Assembly: GCA_005884985.1 (NCBI GenBank)
Contig: VAYK01000032.1
Location: 1 to 11,404 of the forward strand
Source: Actinomycetota bacterium
Lineage (GTDB): Bacteria; Actinomycetota; Thermoleophilia; Solirubrobacterales; 70-9
DNA: 11,404 nt
Direction: 5' to 3'
The position numbers and the translations under genes were made by a program. Under the pieces are notes generated by a model. That model did no database searches and was not told the DNA's origin. It saw only the letters and a list, made by a program, of their open reading frames with translations. Position 1 is the first letter of the stretch. Each line of letters begins with the position of its first letter. Below, piece after piece: positions 6,939 through 11,404 of this stretch.

Positions 6939-8610
6939 CCATGTCCCGAGCCGCCGCGCCGGCCGGGATCATCGGGAAGCAGTTCTCCGTCTTCGTCACC
7001 TGCACGTCGAGCAGCACGGGGCCGTCTGTCTGGAGCGCGGTCTGCATCGCGTCCTCGACCTCGTTCTTATCGGTACAGCGCATGCCGGTCCAACCGAAGG
7101 CCTCGGCCAGCTTCACCCAGTCGGGGCTGTCGCCCATCTCCACCGACTTGTAGCGACCGTCCCAGAACAGCTCCTGCCACTGGCGGACCATGCCCATGTA
7201 GCCGTTGTTCATCAGGAACACCTTCACCGGGATGTCGTGAACGGCGGCGGTGGCGAACTCCTGGCAGACCATGATCAGGCTGCCGTCCCCGGCCAGGCAG
7301 ACCACAGTGTCGTCCGGCTTCGCCACCTTGGCGCCGATCGCCGCCGGCAGGCCGAAGCCCATGGTGCCGAGGCCGCCGGAGTTGATCCACCGGCGTGGGC
7401 TGGAGAAGTTGTAGTACTGCGCACACCACATCTGGTGCTGGCCGACGTCGGAGGTGATGATCGCGTCGCCCTCGGTGACCTTGTAGAGGGCCTCGATCAT
7501 GCGCTGCGGCTTGATCTCCGAGTCCTCGGAGTCCTCGTAGCCCAGCGGGTACTCCTCCTGCCAGGCGCCAATCTGCTTCCACCACTCCTCGAGCCGCGCG
7601 GGATCGGCGTTCAAGCGCCCGTACTCGCTGGTCAGCTTCGGCAGCACGTCACCGGCATCGCCGACGATCGGGATGTGGGCGGGGACGTTCTTGGAGATCT
7701 CGGCGGGATCGATGTCGATGTGCACGAACTTGGCTCGGGGCGCAAACTCGGCCAGCTTGCGGGTGATCCGGTCGTCGAACCGAGCCCCCACGGCGACGAT
7801 CAGGTCGGCGTTGTCCATCGCGTAATTCGCGGTCCTGGTGCCGTGCATGCCGAGCATCCCCAGCCACTGCTCGTGCGGCGCCGGGAAGGCGCCCAGGCCC
7901 ATCACGGTCAGGGTCACCGGCAGCCGGTCCGAGAGGCAGAAGTCGCGGAACTCCTGGGAGGCGTTGGCGTTGACGATCCCCCCGCCACCGTAGATCACGG
8001 GCCGCCGGGCGTTGGCGAGCGCCTTGGCCGCGAGGCGGATCTGCTTGATGTTTCCTTCGCTCGGCGGCTTGTAGCCGGGCAGGTGTGGCGCCCCCGCGGC
8101 GGGCTCGTACTCGATGTCGGCCCGGGACAGGTCCTGGGGAACGTCGACGAGCACCGGCCCCGGCCGCCCGGTGGAGGCGATGTGGAAGGCCTGGTGGATG
8201 TAGGTGGGGATCTGGCGCGGGTCGGTGACCAGGAAGGAGTGCTTGACGACTGGCATGGTGATCCCGGTCACGTCGGCCTCCTGGAAGCCGTCGGTGCCGA
8301 TCAGGTCGGTGCGGACCTGGCCGGTGATGAACACGGTCGGCACCGAGTCCATCATCGCGTCGGCGATCGCGGTCACCAGGTTCGTCGCCCCCGGCCCCGA
8401 GGTGGCGAAGGCGACGCCGACCCGGCCGGACGCCTTTGCGTAGCCCTCGGCCGCGTGCCCGGCCCCCTGCTCGTGGCGCGCCTGGATGTGGATCAGCTCG
8501 GCGTCGTACAGGGCGTCGTAGGTGGGCAGGTTCGCGCCGCCGGGGATGCCGAAGACGTGCTCGACTCCCTCGGCCTTCAGGGCCTCACAAAGTGCATCCG
8601 CCGCCCTCAT
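6931..8610 (-). CDS. ilvB: acetolactate synthase large (catalytic) subunit (IlvB)
   Basis: IlvB condenses two pyruvates to acetolactate, or pyruvate with 2-oxobutyrate, the first step of valine, leucine and isoleucine synthesis; it uses thiamine diphosphate, Mg2+ and FAD. The 559-residue protein is full length. The N-terminal ThDP domain shows VFGIPGGANLPTYDAL and the activating E47 in RHEQGAGHAAEGYA, then TSGPGATNLVTAIADAMMDS. The central FAD-related domain spans about 190-330. The C-terminal ThDP-binding domain has GDGS with D442 and the NNGYMGMVRQW segment with N468-N469, the expected spacing for the GDG-NN metal and ThDP motif. ATG 8610 is preferred over an upstream TTG at 8631, because MRAADALCEALKAEGV is the usual start. 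A two-copy repeat codes for EDSEDSE near residue 360, in a variable loop. A -10-like box sits 9 bases upstream. ilvN follows, overlapping or nearly so. Confidence 0.95.
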   Translation of the reverse strand: MRAADALCEALKAEGVEHVFGIPGGANLPTYDALYDAELIHIQARHEQGAGHAAEGYAKASGRVGVAFATSGPGATNLVTAIADAMMDSVPTVFITGQVRTDLIGTDGFQEADVTGITMPVVKHSFLVTDPRQIPTYIHQAFHIASTGRPGPVLVDVPQDLSRADIEYEPAAGAPHLPGYKPPSEGNIKQIRLAAKALANARRPVIYGGGGIVNANASQEFRDFCLSDRLPVTLTVMGLGAFPAPHEQWLGMLGMHGTRTANYAMDNADLIVAVGARFDDRITRKLAEFAPRAKFVHIDIDPAEISKNVPAHIPIVGDAGDVLPKLTSEYGRLNADPARLEEWWKQIGAWQEEYPLGYEDSEDSEIKPQRMIEALYKVTEGDAIITSDVGQHQMWCAQYYNFSSPRRWINSGGLGTMGFGLPAAIGAKVAKPDDTVVCLAGDGSLIMVCQEFATAAVHDIPVKVFLMNNGYMGMVRQWQELFWDGRYKSVEMGDSPDWVKLAEAFGWTGMRCTDKNEVEDAMQTALQTDGPVLLDVQVTKTENCFPMIPAGAAARDMVG

Positions 8611-8619
8611 GGGCAGCCG

Positions 8620-8625
8620 AGTGTA
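8620..8625 (-). promoter_or_regulatory. candidate -10 box for the ilvB-ilvN-menF operon
   Basis: On the minus strand TACACT lies 9 bases before the ATG of ilvB, in the 69-bp gap between ilvB and the SCP2-type gene. The spacing suggests transcription starting at or near the ATG (leaderless). There is no convincing TTGACA-like -35 hexamer and no room for a leader peptide or attenuator between the box and the start. The box may also mean that ilvBN-menF is a transcription unit separate from the upstream SQD1-like/SCP2 pair. Confidence 0.35.
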
Positions 8626-8679
8626 GAACAACGTCCGCGCCGGCTCCTCGCCTACGCCGTTCGGTGGCGGCCGCCTTGC

Positions 8680-9102
8680 TCAGACGACCAGGTGGGGGTA
8701 GTCGCGCTCCAGCATCTCCCGGTAGAGGGCGAACACGGGCTTGGTGATCGGGATCAGCTTCAGCGCGGACTTGATGTCGCCAGAGCTCTTGATCCGGCGC
8801 TTCGCGAGGGCCAGCGGCACGTTCTCCTTGCCCTGGAAGTAGCGGTTGGCGACCTCCGAGCTCATCGTCATCGTCACCTTGGGCTCCCAGTCGACCTCGT
8901 TCGACCACTCCCAGCGGAGGTTCTGCTCCGCCCCGGAGTCGTCATAGGTGATGTTGACCACGGCGTCAAGGTCCGGGAACTCGAACCGCTGCGGGACCCG
9001 CGCGTCGCGAAGCTTCGGCCCCATCTCGGGGTCGGTGCTCATGAGGCGGAACGCCCGGTCCATGACCTCGCGGAACTCGCTGGTCGAGCTGAATCCGGGC
9101 AT
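8680..9102 (-). CDS. SCP2 sterol-binding-domain-like protein
   Basis: This is a 140-residue cytosolic protein with no signal peptide and no membrane segment. From about residue 35 to 115 it follows the SCP2 (sterol carrier protein 2) fold pattern: hydrophobic, strand-forming sequence in FEFPDLDAVVNITYDDSG, LRWEWSNEVDWEPKVTMTMS, a VANRYFQGKENVPLALAKRRI segment (the usual place of the helix that follows the strands), and KSSGDIKSALKLIP. The C-terminus (TKPVFALYREML) is also typical of bacterial SCP2-like proteins. These proteins bind lipids or other hydrophobic ligands, but the ligand is not predictable. The ATG at 9102 is 3 bases after the stop of the SQD1-like gene, so the two are probably coupled and may serve the same process, such as handling of a lipid acceptor. 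The assignment rests on pattern recognition, not on invariant catalytic residues. Confidence 0.7.
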   Translation of the reverse strand: MPGFSSTSEFREVMDRAFRLMSTDPEMGPKLRDARVPQRFEFPDLDAVVNITYDDSGAEQNLRWEWSNEVDWEPKVTMTMSSEVANRYFQGKENVPLALAKRRIKSSGDIKSALKLIPITKPVFALYREMLERDYPHLVV

Positions 9103-9105
9103 CGC

Positions 9106-10299
9106 CTAAGGGCGCCGCTCGGCGGCCTCGACCTCGCCCAGCAGCTCGCCAGGCTTCCAGCGAGTCGTCGGCAGGATCGCGCGCTCGATCACGCGGCCCT
9201 TGTGCCGCTCGATGATCCGCAGCATCGAGCGGACCAGCTCCTCGCCGAGGTGATGGGGCTTGAGCCCGAGGTCGATCAGCTTCGTGTTGGTGGCGTTGTA
9301 GTAGTGCCGCTCGGCCTCGATCCGCGGGATGGGGAAGCTGCGCACCTCGACCCCGTAGCCCAGCTCCTCGCCGCTCCGCCTCACCAGCTCGGCGAGCTGG
9401 GAGACGGAGAACTGCTCGGTGAACTGGTTGAAGACCCGGAACTCGCCGAGCTCGGCGGGGTTGGTGACCGCGAGCTCGACGCACTGCAGTGTGTCGCGGA
9501 TGTTGAGGAAGCCGCGCGTCTGCCCGCCCTCGCCGTAGACGGTCATCGGGTGACCGATCACCGCCTGCACGCAGAAGCGGTTCAGCACCGTGCCGAAGTA
9601 CTCGTCGTAGTCGAAGCGGGTGATCAGGCGGTCGTGCTCGGCCGACTCCGCGGTCTCGACTCCGTAGACGACTCCCTGGTTGAGCTCGGTGGCCCTCAGT
9701 CCCCAGATCCGGCAGGCGAAGTGGATGTTATGGGAGTCGTGGACGTTGGAGAGGTGGTAGAGCGAGCCGGGCATCTTCGGGAACGGAAGCGTGTCCCGAC
9801 GCCCCTTGTGCTCGATCTCTATGAACCCCTCCTCGATGTCGATGTTCGGGGTGCCGTACTCGCCCATGGTGCCGAGCTTGACCAGGTGACAGTCGGGCAC
9901 GCGGTCGCGAATCGCGAACAGCAGGTTGAGCGTCCCGATCACATTCGTGTACTGCGTCTCGACCGCCGCCTCTCGCGACTTCATCGAGTACGGCGCCGAG
10001 GGCTGCTCGGCGTAATGGACGATCGCCTCGGGCAGCGTCTCGGCGATCACCCGCTCGAGGAAGTCGGCGTCCTCCATCGATCCCACGAAGGTGCCGATCT
10101 CGTTGCCGCTCACTTGCAGCCACGCCTCGACCCGGTCGGCGAGCGAGCGAATCGGCGTGAGCGAGCCGGTCGAGTGCTGGACGTGCCAGCGCCGACGCGA
10201 GAAGTTGTCGACGACGGAGACCTTGTGGCCGCCCGCCGAGAAGCGCATTGCGGTCGGCCATCCGAGGTAGCCGTCACCCCCGAGGATCAGGATTCGCAT
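9106..10299 (-). CDS. UDP-sulfoquinovose synthase (SQD1/SqdB)-like NAD-dependent epimerase with altered active site
   Basis: The 397-residue protein is an extended short-chain dehydrogenase/reductase closely similar to SQD1/SqdB, which makes UDP-sulfoquinovose from UDP-glucose and sulfite. The Rossmann NAD-binding motif GGDGYLGWPTA is at residues 7-17, followed by VVDNFSRR. SQD1 hallmarks are VHYAEQPSAPYSM (94-106), KLGTMGEYGTPNIDIEEG (141-158, T144), YHLSNVHDS (181-189), WGLRATELNQGVVYG, NRFCVQAVIGHPMTVYGEGG, QTRGFLNIRDT, EFRVFNQFTEQFSV and EAERHYYNATNTKL. The catalytic YxxxK motif reads YHLSN, so Lys is replaced by Asn185, and the Arg usual in AEQRSAPYSM is Pro100. The product may therefore differ from UDP-sulfoquinovose, or the enzyme may be impaired; for that reason no symbol is given. 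ATG 10299 is preceded by a TACCCT box 9 bases upstream. The SCP2-like gene follows after 3 bases, and a glycosyltransferase gene is divergent. Confidence 0.85.
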   Translation of the reverse strand: MRILILGGDGYLGWPTAMRFSAGGHKVSVVDNFSRRRWHVQHSTGSLTPIRSLADRVEAWLQVSGNEIGTFVGSMEDADFLERVIAETLPEAIVHYAEQPSAPYSMKSREAAVETQYTNVIGTLNLLFAIRDRVPDCHLVKLGTMGEYGTPNIDIEEGFIEIEHKGRRDTLPFPKMPGSLYHLSNVHDSHNIHFACRIWGLRATELNQGVVYGVETAESAEHDRLITRFDYDEYFGTVLNRFCVQAVIGHPMTVYGEGGQTRGFLNIRDTLQCVELAVTNPAELGEFRVFNQFTEQFSVSQLAELVRRSGEELGYGVEVRSFPIPRIEAERHYYNATNTKLIDLGLKPHHLGEELVRSMLRIIERHKGRVIERAILPTTRWKPGELLGEVEAAERRP

Positions 10300-10308
10300 G
10301 ATCGCGCG

Positions 10309-10314
10309 AGGGTA
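10309..10314 (-). promoter_or_regulatory. candidate -10 box for the SQD1-like/SCP2 pair
   Basis: On the minus strand TACCCT ends 9 bases before the ATG at 10299, the same spacing as the box before ilvB. This fits a leaderless start. No good -35 hexamer is seen at 16-18 bases; a TTTACG lies too close, at 13 bases. Confidence 0.35.
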
Positions 10315-10386
10315 GCGGACCGATCAGCGTAAAGCCGGGAATGCACCGCTGCAGCGCGGAGCGCAAACCGCCTGGGGTCGCGCATC

Positions 10387-10392
10387 TATCCT
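10387..10392 (+). promoter_or_regulatory. candidate -10 box for the glycosyltransferase gene
   Basis: TATCCT ends 10 bases before the GTG at 10403, consistent with a transcription start at or a few bases before the start codon. It lies within the only AT-richer patch of the intergenic region. No TTGACA-like -35 hexamer is visible. Confidence 0.35.
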
Positions 10393-10402
10393 CATCCCGC
10401 CC

Positions 10403-11404
10403 GTGTTGCGTGTCTGCCTCCCCCTTTCCAGCCTGTTCCCGCCCGAGCTGACCGCCATTCGGGCGGCCGGGCTGGTGATCGCCGCGCTCGTGGCCGCGTT
10501 CGCGATCTGGCGGCGGCGGTCGCTGCGAAACGTCGACGTCCTCATCCTGCTCGTGATCGCGCTCGGCTTGGCGATCGTCTCCGGCACGCAGCTCCTCGAC
10601 GCGATCCTGAGCGCGTTCTCGTTCAAGCGCGGCAATGGGACGCGGATCGTCGGAGTCGCCGTGATCGCCATCCTGATCCTGTTTCTGCTCGTCGTGCGGG
10701 CGCTTTCGCAGGGATCGCGAATCACCCGCGAGCTCTCCGGGGTGCTCGAGGGGCTCGCCTGGGAACAGTTCGTTGCCGCCGGCCACCCGCCGCGCTTCCG
10801 GGACAAGATCGGCGTGCTGGTGCCCGCCTACGACGAGGCCGACAGCATCGGCTACGTCCTCGATCGGATTCCGGAGCAGGTCTGCGGCGTCGATACCGCC
10901 GTCCTGGTCGTCGACGACGGCTCGCGCGATGGCACCGGGGAGATCGCCGCCCAGCACGGTGCGGTTATCGCCCGCCACGTGATCAATCGCGGCGGCGGCG
11001 CCGCACTGCGCACGGGCTACCGGCTGCTCGCCGACTCGGGCGCGACCATCGTCGTCACCCTGGACGCGGACGGACAGCATCTGCCGTCGGAGATGGAGCG
11101 CCTCGTAAAGCCGGTCGTCGCCGGCGAGGTCGCAGTGGCGCACGGCTCTCGCGTCCTCGGCGAGGCCGAGCCGAACCACTACTCGCGCGAGCTGGGGATT
11201 GTCGTCTTCAACCGAACGGTCTCGCTGATCACGCGCACCAAGGTGAGCGACTGCTCCAACGGCTACCGCGCTGTGCGCTCGGACGTTCTGCCCCAGCTCG
11301 TCCTGCGCCAGGAGCAGTTCCACACCTCCGAGTTCCTGATCGAGGCGATCAAGCGCGGCATCCCCGCCAAGGAGGTGCCGGTCACGGTCGCCCAGCGGAT
11401 GCAC
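10403..11404 (+). CDS. DUF2304-like membrane domain fused to a family-2 glycosyltransferase (DPM1-like), cut by window edge
   Basis: The first 334 residues of a membrane-linked glycosyltransferase are visible and the frame is open to the edge. Residues about 18-120 resemble DUF2304: hydrophobic segments near 19-36, 45-60 and 82-99, then a soluble helix (ALSQGSRITRELSGVLEGLAW). From about 134 a GT-A family-2 domain of the dolichol-phosphate-mannose-synthase type follows: VLVPAYDEADSIGYVLDRIP, VVDDGSRDGT (D171-D172), NRGGGAALRTGYRLL, the metal-binding DADGQH (221-226), HGSR and SDCSNGYRAVRSD. Such enzymes move a sugar from a nucleotide donor, usually onto a polyprenyl phosphate at the inner membrane face; donor and acceptor are not predictable here. 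In many actinobacteria DUF2304 is a separate small protein next to the glycosyltransferase; here both are in one chain. GTG 10403 is chosen because it is close behind a -10-like box and allows the whole membrane domain. The divergent SQD1-like gene suggests a sugar-donor supply. Confidence 0.8.
   Translation, partial: MLRVCLPLSSLFPPELTAIRAAGLVIAALVAAFAIWRRRSLRNVDVLILLVIALGLAIVSGTQLLDAILSAFSFKRGNGTRIVGVAVIAILILFLLVVRALSQGSRITRELSGVLEGLAWEQFVAAGHPPRFRDKIGVLVPAYDEADSIGYVLDRIPEQVCGVDTAVLVVDDGSRDGTGEIAAQHGAVIARHVINRGGGAALRTGYRLLADSGATIVVTLDADGQHLPSEMERLVKPVVAGEVAVAHGSRVLGEAEPNHYSRELGIVVFNRTVSLITRTKVSDCSNGYRAVRSDVLPQLVLRQEQFHTSEFLIEAIKRGIPAKEVPVTVAQRMH

Larger units (their letters stand above)
10300..10402. 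promoter_or_regulatory. divergent promoter region between the SQD1-like and glycosyltransferase genes
   Basis: This 103-bp non-coding stretch separates two divergent genes and carries a candidate -10 box for each (listed separately). Near its middle, at 10347-10356, is a perfect 10-base palindrome, CGCTGCAGCG, which could be a binding site for a dimeric regulator controlling both directions. Short palindromes are expected by chance in GC-rich DNA, so the operator idea is weak. No terminator or small ORF is apparent. Confidence 0.45.

Noticed and set aside
7520..7537. Direct repeat, two copies of a 9-base unit (GAGTCCTCG), inside ilvB
   Set aside because: It stays in frame and codes for EDSEDSE in a variable loop of IlvB; two short copies do not point to a mobile or regulatory element.
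8611..8679. Terminator or attenuator hairpin between the SCP2-like gene and ilvB
   Set aside because: Only a 4-bp stem (CGCC/GGCG) around 8654-8668 was found, without a T-run, and no leader peptide with branched-chain codons is present.
6715..10332. A 1205-codon open frame on the plus strand opposite ilvN, ilvB, the SCP2-like and the SQD1-like genes
   Set aside because: It is a mirror of GC-rich coding DNA: the minus-strand genes have full family motifs, while this frame has a biased composition (R, H, V, G, D, L) and no recognisable domain. Other long antisense frames (for example 4076-6214 and 10274-11404 on minus) are rejected for the same reason.
1..11404. tRNA, rRNA, CRISPR array, insertion sequence, phage or toxin-antitoxin genes
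   Set aside because: No tRNA-like cloverleaf, spaced repeats, terminal inverted repeats, transposase or integrase motifs were seen; nearly all of the window is accounted for by metabolic genes.

Overview
The window is very GC-rich and gene-dense, and its codons strongly prefer G or C at the third position. Genes are packed with overlaps or gaps of a few bases, several starts are GTG or TTG, and there are almost no Shine-Dalgarno sequences. With this set of protein families it looks like a chromosomal piece of an actinobacterial lineage. Thermoleophilia (Solirubrobacterales-like) is my best guess, from memory of the families rather than from a search. I see no rRNA, tRNA, CRISPR array, insertion sequence or phage gene.

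Left part (1-4966) is a menaquinone (vitamin K2) cluster of the classical o-succinylbenzoate route. menE reads leftward off the window edge. Starting only 14 bp away, menB, menA, menC and menD read rightward. The isochorismate synthase gene menF (4975-6360) reads toward menD on the minus strand and closes the set: MenF makes isochorismate, MenD and MenC take it to o-succinylbenzoate, MenE activates it, MenB closes the ring, and MenA attaches the prenyl tail at the membrane. MenH and the final methyltransferase are not in view. As given, menB and menD are both broken. In each, a stretch of conserved codons is missing and the reading frame changes at that exact point (about 571-574 and about 4092-4096). 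Either the pathway is decaying here or the assembly has two local deletions.

Middle part (4975-8610, minus strand) is ilvB-ilvN-menF. The two acetolactate synthase subunits of branched-chain amino acid synthesis overlap by a few bases, and menF follows ilvN after about 8 bases, so isochorismate synthesis seems to be transcribed with ilvBN.

Right part (8680-11404) holds a cell-envelope module. A UDP-sulfoquinovose synthase (SQD1/SqdB)-like gene is followed 3 bases later by a small SCP2-type lipid-binding protein gene, both on the minus strand. Divergent from them, across a 103-bp promoter region, is a membrane-anchored family-2 glycosyltransferase in which a DUF2304-like membrane domain is fused to a dolichol-phosphate-mannose-synthase-like catalytic domain; it runs off the right edge. 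The SQD1-like protein is unmistakable by overall sequence but has Asn where the catalytic Lys of the YxxxK motif should be, and Pro in place of a conserved Arg. It may be a divergent enzyme with another product.

A recurring feature is a TANNNT-like or GATAAT -10 box placed 7 to 10 bases before the start codon of menB, ilvB, the SQD1-like gene and the glycosyltransferase gene. This fits leaderless transcripts.
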